DNA of 64,000 nt from Brienomyrus brachyistius (taxonomy: Eukaryota > Chordata > Actinopteri > Osteoglossiformes > Mormyridae). Location: assembly GCF_023856365.1 (NCBI RefSeq), contig NC_064540.1, forward strand, positions 1 through 64,000. The letters are read 5' to 3'. The position numbers and the translations under genes are program-made. The notes beneath the pieces are model-generated. The model worked only from the letters and a program-made list of their open reading frames with translations. It searched no databases and was not told the origin of the DNA. Below, one piece after another: positions 1 to 11,900 of this stretch. How positions within the stretch are numbered: position 1 is the stretch's first letter; every line of letters begins with the position of its first letter.

Positions 1-3000
1 AATCTTCTACACTAAGAATCTGCAATATTTTTATGTATAGTTGTTGTGTTAATATATTTCACCTAAAGCACGCCTCACTAATTTATGAACTTCACTTCAG
101 GCTAAATTCTTTTAAAAGTACATCAGCAGTCACTGGGACTTGAACCAGCAGCCTTCAGGTTATTTTTTTCATCCTTAACCACTACCTGATGCCTTTACCA
201 GTGATATTCAATCCTGAAACACTGATAGGCAGATGGAAACTGGATGAAGCCTAAAGGTAATACAATTGAACCAAACGTCAGCAATGTCCGGGAATTGTCT
301 TTATTAAAAGAAAAAAAAAATCTGTATGAAAATATATAAGTGTACATATTGTGAAATGGTTAATTAAAGCATGGTTAATTAAATCGCATACATTTATGTT
401 TAAATATACACACTTTCAGTGTGTAAGTTTTTCATGCATTATGTGTTTATGAACCTATATTATAGGTGCATAAATCTCATCTAGCTTTTTCGCAGGACCT
501 GATAAGAGGTTGTTTATTGACTTTGACTTTCTCGCATGCAGCATGACCAGAAGGAAGAAACCAATAAATGCTGCTTCGTAAAAGGACTCTTGGCAGTGAC
601 CTGCCTGGGTCCACAGGGTGGATCTGGGAAGCGTATGTACAGGGAAGTTCAGCGCTTCCCTGCAGGCTGCCGATGACGCTTTCTCTGCGATGAAAAGATG
701 TCTCTCCTCTTTGTTCTCACGTCGGTTCTGCAGAATAACCTTCCTGGTCGAGCCGACTAACCTGTTGTGCAAAAAAAAAAATAATAATATATACAGCATG
801 CAAATTTTGTCATGTAGAACAACAGCCAAATTTTAAGAATAGCTATTGCAAATAAATTGATTTCACATGTTCATAATATTATTTATGTTCTGCTGGAAAT
901 GGATAATTGGTCTCTCGCAAGACAGATGACGGCTGAAAAATAAATCACTAATGGAGTTTTGCCGGAACAAGCTGTTTAGTTTATCCTGGTAGCTTGAAAT
1001 TTTCTCCACGAGTTTCAGCCATCTGTCTTTCAAGTGTCCTAATGGGATTAATGCAGGCTTTTAAAATGTTTTTTTTTGTACTTTGTTTACTGTACAGAAG
1101 CGAGGGGGGGGGGGGGAGTGGAGTTTTTTTTTTTTCTAAAACCAACAAAAAGCTTCTTCTCAAATCTGAGATTATAAGTGTTTCATCACCGCGGCTTAAA
1201 CGTTTCAGAGAGCTGCTTCAGGTCATACGCTGTGGAGCAGCAGCAGGGCGGCAGCTTGGTGACATCACTGGCCAAACAGTTCGCCTCGCGTAGCTCTCCT
1301 GCACGACCTGCGGTGACCTCTGCGTGTCTTTCCAGCGCTGCAGTATGGAAGCAGTGGACAGCTCACAGTTCATTTGCACCTGCTGGCTTCCATGTGGAAG
1401 TAGCACAACAGGACCTGATGCTTCTGCTCCTGGGGGGTTTTTTTACCCGTGAAAAGTGCCCATACACATTTGTCTGTAGTCCATAAATATATCCATCTAT
1501 TAATTTTCGCTTTGCTTTTCCTGGTGAGGGTTGTGGTTATAATGTAGCCGAAGGGAATATAACCTATATTTGCGCATTATGTTGACTGGGAATCTTAAAG
1601 TTAAAGGAAAACCAGTTTAATTGTCTTTGTCAAGTCTGACCAAAGAACTGGTGGGGGAGGCCAGGGCCTAGTGCCCAGGTGCCTTTTGGGGCCTCTTTAA
1701 CAATTCAGTGATGAACAATCTAAAAAAAAATTAAAAAAACCCACAAGTAATGGAATGTAAACCAAGCAAACTTTATTAATAAAAGTCTGAATTATATCCA
1801 TGTTTATTAAAAGAAAAGGTTATATCTGTAAATACTACCCATATTTCAGGTCTCGTTTTACCTCCACAGTTCGAAAACCCATGAGACACTTTAAAAAATA
1901 TACTTATGAAAAGCACGTACACTGCAAATCACATTTGGTGCTGTAAATGGGGGGTGGGGGGGGCAGTTAGGATGATTCCAAGGGCCCCCTGAGTTACAGA
2001 GACCCTGAAAAATGTAGGAACTAATTGGATTGGTCTGGGTTGGGAGCCCAATATGATCTGCTTTCATGGGGTCCAAAATATCTACTGGCACCTATGCGCA
2101 AATCTCACGGGTTTAATACCAGTTTTTCAGGGAACATCAGCCCCCCCCCCGCCCCCCCCCACACACACACACACACACACACAAAATGTATCAGCCGTTT
2201 TTGATGATTTACAGTTTTCACCAAATTTTTCTTCACCCATCTCACTGTTTTCATTGAGTCTAGATCGGCATGTATGATGATACCCAATATCCTTAAATTC
2301 AGTTCTTATTTTACCTTGAAATGTCCAGGAAAAATAAGATCGAGGCGGCCTGGACAGTGCTCAGCACAGACCCATTGTTCTCCCAAAAGCGTCATTAATG
2401 CTGCCGTGATGATTAAGCTTAACGGAGCAGAGGTTTCCCATATATCGTCATGCTCTTTGTGAAATGGACGAGCGCTTTATGCACCTATTGGTCGGGGAAC
2501 AATTAATAGCAGAGAGGGAGATGTGCGTCAAGGTCAAACCAGCAGTCACCAGCAGCAGGGCGCCAGTTCCTGGTTGATTTGTATTTGAATACAGGCCTGC
2601 CATGCATTTGGAGGAAGGGAGACCCGCTCCTTGCACCCCCGTTCTCGGGTCCTTGAGGACCAGAAGCAGTCAGGAGAGCGAAGCGATAGCCATCTGGCAT
2701 GCAATCAATACTAATTGGCCCATCTCCTAAAAATGTAACAAAATAAATGTTTAAAGGAAACTTTAACAAGTCGCGGACAGCTTGCAAAAATCCCATGTTA
2801 ATGGCACATAAGCATCAATGCAGCAATAGATGGGGATTGAGGCAGAAGAAGATTCAGAGATTTGGGTATTCATCTCAGGGCCCGTTCTGGGTGTTTTCAA
2901 ATGTGTAACCAGTATTTTATAAACTTGGTGATAACAGTGAGTTGTCAAAAAATGGTGTGATCTCCTTAAACGTCACTCCTGAGCATCCCGGTTTCTCCAT

Positions 3001-3560
3001 GTGTGCACATCTCTGGACATGGACAGTTCAGCATTGTGTAAATATTTTTAAAGATAATAATATATGCTTCTGCTGGAAATGCTGCTCAAGACAGACCAAA
3101 TATATGTTTCACTGGGAACCTTAACTAAAGGCACCGGGGGGACATGTCCCCTCAATATTTAATTTAGCTTCATTCACCCCTCATCCCCCGTCAATGAATA
3201 GACCTTTTCATTTAAATTGCTGAATTATACTCACCATTGTGAATGGAAGATGACTTGTAAGTTCTAAGATTCAAGGATTTTACATGGTGGAAGTACTGTT
3301 GGTATTCAATAAAATACCCCCCAAATGAGCTTGATGCGCCGAATGGCCTCCTCACGTTTGTAAATTTTTTATGTTCTTAAAATACAGAAGGTGCTAATCA
3401 GGGCCACTGATGAGGGGGAACCAGGTCAGTGTTCCTCAGGCTCTGGGTCAAGGGGGTGGGGGAGCAAAAAGTCCCACTAACCTTTAAATAATCTGCTGGA
3501 ATAATTAGTCAAAAATGTATATTTGTGAAAAGTTTATGAAATATTGTGAATCACGTAAAA
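1..3560. other. Gene-free flank, no exon recognised
   Basis: No reading frame here resembles a known protein and none is long. The stretch is AT-rich with scattered repeat debris. About 118-200 there is a short piece resembling the antisense tRNA-like head of a SINE ('gacttgaaccagcagccttc'). A run of 13 G lies at 1104-1116. Two poly-C runs lead into an (AC)n microsatellite at 2160-2183. This region lies beyond the 3' end of cbfa2t2. A short non-coding RNA or a poorly conserved exon cannot be excluded by eye. Confidence 0.6.
2160..2183. repeat. (AC)n microsatellite
   Basis: About 12 uninterrupted AC units directly follow two poly-C runs separated by one G. It is simple sequence with no coding content. 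Confidence 0.95.
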
Positions 3561-4575
3561 ACTGAGGCGGCCTGCACGGCACCCGGCACTAACTGAGACG
3601 GCCTGCACGGCACCCGGCACTAACTGAGACGGCCTGCACGGCACCCGGCACTAACTGAGACGGCCTGCACGGCACCCGGCGCTAACTGAGACGGCCTGCA
3701 CGGCACCCGGCACTAACTGAGACGGCCTGCACGGCACCCGGCGCTAACTGAGACGGCCTGCACGGCACCCGGCGCTAACTGAGACGGCCTGCACGGCACC
3801 CGGCGCAAACTGAGACGGCCTGCACGGCACCCGGCGCTAACTGAGACGGCCTGCACGGCACCCGGCACAAACTGAGACGGCCTGCACGGCACCCGGCACT
3901 CACTGAGACGGCCTGCAAGGCACCCGGCACTAACTGAGACGGCCTGCAAGGCACCCGGCACTCACTGAGACGGCCTGCACGGCACCCGGCACTAACTGAG
4001 ACGGCCTGCACGGCACCCGGCACTAACTGAGACGGCCTGCACGGCACCCGGCACAAACTGAGACGGCCTGCACGGCACCCGGCGCTAACTGAGACGGCCT
4101 GCACGGCACCCGGCACTCACTGAGACGGCCTGCACGGCACCCGGCGCTAACTGAGACGGCCTGCACGGCACCGGCACAAACTAACTGAGACGGCCTGCAC
4201 GGCACCCGGCACTAACTGAGACGGCCTGCACGGCACCCGGCACTAACTGAGACGGCCTGCACGGCACCCGGCACAAACTAACTGAGACGGCCTGCACGGC
4301 ACCCGGCACAAACTAACTGAGACGGCCTGCACGGCACCCGGCACTAACTGAGACGGCCTGCACGGCACCCGGCACTAACTGAGACGGCCTGCACGGCACC
4401 CGGCACAAACTAACTGAGACGGCCTGCACGGCACCTGGCGCTAACTGAGACGGCCTGCACGGCACCCGGCACTAACTGAGACGGCCTGCACGGCACCCGG
4501 CACTCACTGAGACGGCCTGCACGGCACCCGGCGCTAACTGAGACGGCCTGCACGGCACCTGGCATTAACTGAGCA
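3561..4575. repeat. GC-rich minisatellite, 31-bp unit, about 32 copies
   Basis: Successive 'gagacggcctgcacggcacc' starts are 31 bp apart, for example 3564 and 3595. Copies are nearly identical. They differ mainly at the end of the unit (cactaact, cgctaact, cactcact or cacaaact), and several units are 35 bp because of an extra four bases ('acaaactaact'). One copy lacks a C (near 4171) and two carry 'gcaagg' instead of 'gcacgg'. The shuffled order of variants suggests unequal exchange or replication slippage. The many minus-strand frames with SAGCRAGRLS-like periodicity are artefacts of the repeat. There are no unique spacers, so this is not a CRISPR array. Confidence 0.97.
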
Positions 4576-4775
4576 CAGTGCACAACAATGAAATGTGTTT
4601 TCTGCATTTAACCCTTATGTGACATTGTGAAATAGCAGGGGGCAGCTAATTCAGCGGCCGGGGAGCAGTACCTTACTCAGGGTATCTCAGTGGTGACTTG
4701 CTGGTCGGGGATTTGATCCAGCAATCTTTCAATGTTCTCCTGTAACCATTAAGACACCACTGCCCATAGACTATG
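4576..4775 (-). repeat. Fish interspersed repeat fragment beside the minisatellite
   Basis: The sequence from 'cagtgcacaacaatgaaatg' to 'agacaccactgccc' resembles a common fish SINE/LINE-derived repeat read in antisense. It has an 'atttgatccagcaatc' stretch like an inverted tRNA B box and ends in 'gtaaccattaagacaccac'. The minisatellite at 3561-4575 ends exactly at its edge. The family name is not known to me. Confidence 0.55.
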
Positions 4776-5179
4776 GGATAAAACCCACCAAAACACAATT
4801 ACAAAAGTATTTCCATGTTCTCCATCGTTCTCTGATGTGACATGTTTTGGAGGAATACCTTTGATGGCCATGTAGCATCGGCCAAATCATCTCGGGTCTT
4901 CATTATTTCATTACATGTGAGCCTAATCTTTTGCTTGGCTGCACTGCCATCTACAGTTTGGAAGAGTTACTACAGCCCTGGCAGCCTTTCTTCCACTCCA
5001 CACCTCCAGAGGTCCCTGCCAGAAACGGGTATTTCCCTTACCAGCCAAATTAAGATAAGATTCAAATTAATCATAATTGTTATATTTGGCTGCAGATCCA
5101 CAATAACACTCAAAGCAAAACCATAAAAGCTATGCTGGTATGAATCTTTTAAAGGATGGTTTCAGAGGCATTAAGTAAC

Positions 5180-5580
5180 GACTAAAGCGAACGAACATAT
5201 CCAGTATCGTGTTGGTCGTGACTAAAGCGAACGAACATATCCAGTATCGTGTTGGTCGTGACTAAAGCGAACGAACATGGCCAGTATCGTGTTGGTCGTG
5301 ACTAAAGGCGAACGAACATGGCCAGTATCGTGTTGGTCGTGACTAAAGCGAACGAACATATCCAGTATCGTGTTGGTCGTGACTAAAGCGAACGAACATA
5401 TCCAGTATCGTGTTGGTCGTGACTAAAGCGAACGAACATAGCCAGTATCGTGTTGGTCGTGACTAAGTGAACGAACATAGCCAGTATCGTGTTGGTCGTG
5501 ACTAAAGCGAACGAACATAGCCAGTATCGTGTTGGTCGTGACTAAAGCGAACGAACATAGCCAGTATCGTGTTGGTCGTG
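5180..5580. repeat. 40-bp minisatellite, 10 copies
   Basis: The unit starts 'gactaaagcgaacgaacat' and ends 'gtgttggtcgt'. It repeats every 40 bp, with two main variants ('catatccag' and 'catagccag' or 'catggccag'). One copy has an extra G (near 5307) and one lacks a base ('gactaagtgaacg' near 5461). Variants cluster by neighbourhood, as expected for local duplication. The minus-strand frame with SHDQHDTGYVRSL repeats is a by-product. Confidence 0.96.
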
Positions 5581-6661
5581 ACATAATGGCAACAACAAAC
5601 AGTAATTCTATATATGTGCTTTCATATTTTATATCCAAAAATAAATTATGTAGGAGACATTCTATATTTTTTTATTTTATTTAACAGTGAAATAAACAAA
5701 ACCAAATGTACAATATCCTCCTGAGATCAATAAAACTGTGAAAAATACAACAACAAAAAAAGTAAAGTGGTACCGTTTTAAAAATAAAATTTCTGACCTG
5801 GTTCTTCGAACAGTTAGCTTGGCCAGTTGTGTTGTACATCATTCCCATGTCATTTTCCCGGCCAGTGAGCATTTTTTTGTGCACAACTGAACACAACTTC
5901 ACATAATATCAACATAAGGTAAGGTGTTTCTGTATTTCTGATGCGGTGTGGCAACATGCAGGTACGAAAAACATACCAGAATATTTCGGTGGCATAAACT
6001 ACTTTGTATACCTGAATATAGTAATCTCTGAAGCATAATAATATTTAGCATTAGGGTAGTTATGTCCAGTTAATCTCCGGAGCGACCACTGATTTAAAAA
6101 CAAACACAGGATATGGGGAAACCAAAGGTAACTCTTTGAGGACATACGATATGAATGACAGATTATCATTTTGAAAGATAAGTACAGAATCTGTATCATT
6201 TTCAGTGAAATATGCATGGTCAATATAGATGCAATTATAAGGCCAGCATCAAGTTGATTTAATTCTCTCAGCAATATATACAAACGATAAAGCTGATATG
6301 TGGAATATGCAGTGACCATACGAAGGGAAACCCTGATGGAAGTTCTTAACGTTACAGCTTCAGATGCGGAAGGATTTTTACGTGAAAATTCAAACCTTGT
6401 GTCGTTATCAGTCCCGTGTTTCAGTTTGCCCAGAATCTAGATTTTTTTTTCCACAGACGAGATAGAGACACTGACTCATCCATGTGTCCAACAGAGGATG
6501 GAGGGTCCCCTCTTCCTAGTCTTAAGAGGGATCACAGTCTGTTTTTTAAAACTGGATTTTCAAAATCCTGGATCCAGAACCCATTTAAGCTCCTTTTGAC
6601 CACAATGGTGGATAGCTGAATATCCTTGTTGGTCAGGTCCTGTTGGATGTCCAGACTTGAA
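5581..6661 (-). other. Probable cbfa2t2 3' UTR and downstream flank
   Basis: This is the sequence immediately after the cbfa2t2 stop codon in the direction of transcription. No coding similarity is visible. The first AATAAA hexamer on the minus strand after the stop is at 5676-5671, which would give a 3' UTR of about 1 kb. No transcript evidence is available, so the extent is an inference. Confidence 0.35.
5671..5676 (-). terminator. Candidate polyadenylation signal (AATAAA) of cbfa2t2
   Basis: Reads 'tttatt' on the plus strand, so AATAAA on the minus strand, about 985 nt past the stop. The surrounding T-rich stretch could also produce the hexamer by chance. Confidence 0.3.
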
Positions 6662-6945
6662 TTAGTGTCCATTGGTCTCAGGAGCAGGAACAGGTGTTGG
6701 AGTAGAGGATCTGGAAGTGACCGGAACCTTCTCTGTGCCAGGGCTGGGCGTGGGGGCACTGTCAGCCTTCCCAGTTGCCCTGGCAGCCGCAGCGGAGTGG
6801 GCCTTGGGCTGGGCCTGCAGGCCCGGGCTGCAGATTAGGTGGTGTCTCTCCCAGTCCTTGTTGCTGGCAGAAGGAACCGCAGTAGCGCGCAGCGTTGCAG
6901 CCGCTGCACGTCTCGCTGGCCTTGCGCCCGCAGTTCCGAGCAGCA
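6662..6945 (-). CDS. cbfa2t2: cbfa2t2 exon 11, MYND zinc finger and C terminus, with two one-base insertions
   Basis: Contains [20 protein letters not shown] and SFCQ in one frame, then [19 protein letters not shown] and a Ser/Pro-rich tail to [18 protein letters not shown] and stop TAA in another. The MYND finger of this family reads CWNC...CSGC...YCGSFCQHKDWE..H..C. An extra C at about 6938 separates the exon start from the finger frame, and an extra A at about 6861 ('cagcaacaagg') separates the finger from the tail. The exon is 284 bases, and removing two gives 282, a whole number of codons from the phase-0 acceptor 'ttgtag' to the stop. Read literally, the finger and tail would be lost. 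Confidence 0.88.
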
Positions 6946-8895
6946 CTACAAAGTGAAACCCAACAGACTGTCATTGCAGTGCATTTCCATGGCATTGGAG
7001 TTACACAGCCCTGTTGTTTGCAAGCTTCAGGTGAATAACTGACAGATTACCCATGCCTCTATCTCTTCTGAACGTGTGTGTGTAGAGTATTCTGCTACCT
7101 GACATTATTTTTTGTGGTTCTTCCTGTCTAAAAGGCAGGGATTGTCATAACCGCTACGCAAGTATGCATTCACCTTTAAAAAGCGATACGTGCGATAATC
7201 AATTGTTGTGACAGCGTGAATGCGTACGTGTTTTATGTGCATTTGCGCCGATATGACAAGAAATTATCGTGCATTTGAACCTCTATACAAATGAAGTACA
7301 AATTAAAGTTTTTACAGATGAATTCGTACTTGCGTACCAGTTATGTCAATCCCTGCTTATAGATGCACGTCAGTAGCAATTTCGTTGGACTCGTGTACAA
7401 ATGTTTATTAAACTTCCAGCTTAAGTCTTCTTTTGGTTTATTGACATGGAGGACCGGTCCTCGTGCAGTACGTGGGTCACATATCCCTTTCTAGATTGGA
7501 GGTTTTTGTGGGGGACTCCCTCTGCGTGTGACGGTGGGCGTGTGTGTGTTATGACCGTCACCTCGCTGGAGTCTTCCTGCTCGTTGATGACCTGGAAGGC
7601 GTCCTCGGTGGCCTTCCTCTTGGCCTCGGCGAGGGTCCTCTCCATCTTGGCCCTCTCGGCAGCGATCATCTCGAAGGCTTTCTGCTCGGCCTCAGCCACC
7701 GCCTTCTGGACCTCGTCCATTGCCTGCCGCTTCACTTCATTGACAGCCTCCTCTATGGTGGGGGTGGGCGGGGGGGGTTGCTGTTATAGTCCTGCCTTAG
7801 TTCAGAAGAACACCCCTCCCCTTCTATGCTACAGGTTCACGGAAGGTTACCCTTTACACAGCATCATGCATCATGTCAACCATCAACAAATGTTTGGAAA
7901 ACTATTTATTAACCTTCACTTTCTGATATAGACAAGACTGTTGCAAATTTAAAATTTTATTAAAATCGCCATATCAGTCCAGTCCAAGACGATGAAAATA
8001 CAGATTTTACAGATTAGAAGGGCAAAATATCTGCCAGACTTTTCTGGTCCCCACAAAGTCTTGTGAATTTTCCCCATACAAATGACTGGAGAGATATAGT
8101 TATACAATTACAAACCTGTGTGTATGTGTGTAGGTTGGGGCTAAAGTGTTTGAGTGCTTTAAAAGTTTAGCTTATGATTAATTGTCAGTATTACATCTGA
8201 CTTATACATAATAATTGTGAGGTTTTCTACAATTAGGAATGATTAAACCAAAATCAGTCCAAAACTGAACAGATCGTGTCTGTGAGTGTGAGCGCAGTTT
8301 TGGGGGAAACCCAAATGGGTTAAGGTGACACCTGACGGAGATGCCCCGCGGAAATGGCGGGTCACAGGACCGGCACCGCGGCCTTGCCGCTCAGGCTCCC
8401 GCTTATCCATCTAGAGCCTGTTTTAGAGCTATGGCTCAGCCCCTGGCGACCAGATGACTGATCTCAGATCAGACAGACTGGCCCTCAAGAGAGCAGGAGG
8501 CAGTCTGGAAGCCTCCTATGCCCCCCCAACCCCCACTAAAATCTTACCAGCTTTCCTCCAAATCTCGTCCGGCACGTACGCAGAGCCAAGCCTCAGCACA
8601 AAGTCTCTCTGGTTTTCTGGTTGGGGCAGAAGAAACGGCATTTTTAGGAGGGCCCCTGCAGTCGTGGGTGGGTGGGTGGGTGGGTGGGTGGCACGTGACG
8701 GGCACCGCGGACGAGGCCCGCTTGGACAGGGGAGCCTGGCAGATGGCTTGGAGCTGGGGAGCGGGGCTTGTTTTGCGAGACGACAGCTCTGCCTTCTGTC
8801 CTGAGCTGGATCGGACCCACTGGCACCTGCCGCAACCATGTACCATGTACCAAGCTCCAGCCCCCTCTGCTGTGCCAGCACCGCCCGCGCTCCCC

Positions 8896-8929
<34 letters not shown>

Positions 8930-11900
8930 GATTCAATGCCTCCATGCTGCACGCCGAATTCCCACAACATGGTTACAGCGGAACTGTGATTCTAGCTATT
9001 GGTGCTGTCAAGCTTTAAGATTCCTTATAGTTTACCTTCATTTTGGGGGGAAATACGAGGCTTATTTGTGCCAAGCCACCCGTGCGGATCTAAAATTAAC
9101 ATTCATAAGTACAGAGGATAACAGTGTAGAGAATGACGATTTTCAATGCGCGATGATAAAGAATTATTATTGATAATGAATTTAAAAAGGAAAAATTCTG
9201 AGGAACTAACATCTCCATTAGCTTCAGCCCCAGAGAACCTTTTCATGTTACGTGGGAAAAAAAATTAAAAAAACACTCCTTCACTTTGAATCATTATTTT
9301 TAAAAGAATATTTCACTAATTCCTGTCTTAAATGGTCAGGAGAGAAAATGCGGGTGCTTGTGCTGCCTTGGCCACTAAGGACGGGATTTCATCCTGTCAG
9401 TAGTAGGTTTAATTCTACTAGCCGCTTGCACTTGTCGTTAATACTGCCCCTTCGGCCTGGCAGAGAGTGTCCCTCCCGACGGTGGGCTCTCACCGGTCTG
9501 TCCTCCCTCACCCAGCCGCGGGCTCTGGCTTTGGGGAAGCTGGAGCCGCTCCTTCCCGGCCTCCTCCTGCTCGCTGGAGCGCCGCCTCCAATAGTGCAGC
9601 TCCTGCCGGTCGGCCTCCTGACAGCGGCGGAGCACGCTGACTGAGCGGCGCGTCTTCTCCACCATGTCCACGATGCAGTTCAGCACCTGCGCAGGGCGCC
9701 GAGCGTCAGAAGCCAGAACACAGACACCCACGCGCAGCGGACCCAGTCCCGTTCGGTATCCCTTTATGAGTTGTAAAGTTTATGGGTATTTATTTAGTGC
9801 TGGATATTTCCTTAAATGACTATGTAGGGCATATTGCTAAATATTATAATCATTTATATATGTATGTATAGTATTTACAAAGCATTTGATAAGAATATCG
9901 GCTGCAGTATATAAACAATTTCCTTAGCATTTTTCTCTTTGGCTTCCAGATTTGTTGCACACACAAAGGATCATGTTTCCTTCATGCCCCTGTAAGTCTT
10001 GGATGCGGCCGATGGAGCGGCTCTTACGTGATCGAGGTGCCTCCACTCGTCTGACCACTCTCTCTCCGTCAGCCTGTGGTCCACGGGCTCCTCGCGGAAG
10101 GCTCCGTTGGTGCCTGGTTAATAACACACACGCACACAACCGTTCATATAGTCCCATCATTGTGGGCATAGCCCTAATCCCAACACCAGAACCAGCCCTG
10201 ACCTTAACCATAAGTAACCATGATTACATTCATTGATTTTTTTTTTTTTTAAACTGAGAATTATATTTTAAATTGAGATTTATATAGTGGGGACCTGAAC
10301 AATTTTTCTCAGAAGCTAAAAAGTAACAGATTTGACAGTATGGTGACGACATTTGGTCCCCACAATGTGCTAAGTGCAAACCGGCTCGCGCACACACCAC
10401 CATAAAAATGGTGTGACTTCAGCCATCCTGTTCACACTCTCTAAGTGAGAAAACGGGGGTGAAATCCTTCATGGGTCACGTTTGGGGAAACGGCACAGAG
10501 AACCGCCCCCCCCCACCCCGAAACCAAAAGAAACTGAAATCGAAAGAAAAACTAAATCATTAATCTTTCTCCTTTTAGCCCGGATTCGCCATCTGGACCA
10601 AAACGGCGAGAAACCGAACATCTCCAGTTACTTGAGTATATTGTTGTTTGAATTACTGAAGGGTTCGACGTACATGAGGCTGATTAAAGTGCCTCATTTT
10701 AGGACACACCTCATGCGTTCGGGTTCCAGCTATCACTCAGCACTGCCACCCCCCCCCACATTAGGCGTGGTGAATAATATTTTCCATTTCTGGGCACTGG
10801 AGCACCTTCCTCTGCTGGCGCGGAGACGCGCAGCTCTGCACATGGTGGCCTCGGAACAGCAGACCCTCCATCAGGGCTCCACTCCAGAGGAGAAGGTCTG
10901 TGATGAGAACCAGACCCCTGGCACCAGGCCTCCAGCTCACATCTGGGAGTCAGCTGTCAGCGCCCCCCCCCCCCCAAACCCCCCCCACTCTGTGTGCATG
11001 CCGACCCGGAGCTGACAGGGCTGCTGGTGTGCGGCCGGACTGTCTGGGGCTCCGGCATTCCGGCACGGAGACAGGCAGGCTGACAGGCGCGATAGTCGCC
11101 CCCCCCGCGTACCCCCACCCCCCCGCGTACCCCCACCCTCCCGCCGCCTAACCCTATATCACCTATTCCAGACTGACGCATTCATGATGCTGAAACTTTA
11201 TACACGTGCAACTCTTGCGCCATAGGCGATTGTACATCCTATTAATGCAGGGGCTTTTTTGTCTCAGACCCCCTGAAAATAATTGCCCCCCCCCCCTCCC
11301 ACTCATCAAATTTAATCATGGGGATGGTGGACCATCCAGTATTCCTTTGTGGAATCCCAGAATTGGCCCTGGCTCTTAAGCCTTGCATTTTATCCAAGAC
11401 AGCCTCTTTTTCAAAAGCCTGACCCAGTTAAAAGGTGAGGCCTTCAAGCACGTCGTCAGACAAGCGCTAAAGCAGCACAGCTTCTCCGTGAGACTGGAAG
11501 CAGCATCTCTGCGCAAAATATCGACAGGAAAATGCAGTGCATGCAGCTGATAAAGAAGCTGATAGGAAGCAGGTTAAAGCAGCGACTGACAGCACACATT
11601 GATCCCAGCCGTCAGTCTTCCGACCAGTTATCCCAGTCGGGGTTAGGGGTGGCCTGGAGCCGATCCCAGGCAGCACGGGGCACAAGGCAGCCGGGATGCA
11701 TCACGATCAGTAAGCGGAACAGCTTGAGTCATCGGATGTTTGTGAGAGGAAAGCACCACGTCTCTGGATTATGGCAACCCATTATACCATAATTATTGTC
11801 AATAGTCTGACCATCAACATACATCTTTCTATCATGTTAAGACAGGTGTGTGTGACTAACATATAAGCAGCTTCAAACCACAGGCACCTTACAAGTTGTG

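Noticed and set aside
455..836. Overlapping frames of 124 and 72 residues near the left edge
   Set aside because: No conserved motif and no splice context; antisense pair of chance frames.
2341..2370. 'cgaggcggcctggacagtgc' resembles the minisatellite unit at 3561
   Set aside because: Only about 11 contiguous bases agree; likely chance, not enough to call a founder copy.
3713..4607. Several minus-strand frames of 60-113 residues with SAGCRAGRLS repeats
   Set aside because: They are produced by the 31-bp minisatellite, whose unit is not a multiple of three; no start context or family match.
3561..5580. Regular repeats that could suggest CRISPR arrays
   Set aside because: Units are directly joined without unique spacers, and the surroundings are clearly eukaryotic.
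8454..9018. Long overlapping frames on both strands with poly-Gly or poly-Pro
   Set aside because: They cross the 31-base G run; only the 69-base exon at 8548-8616 has family support.
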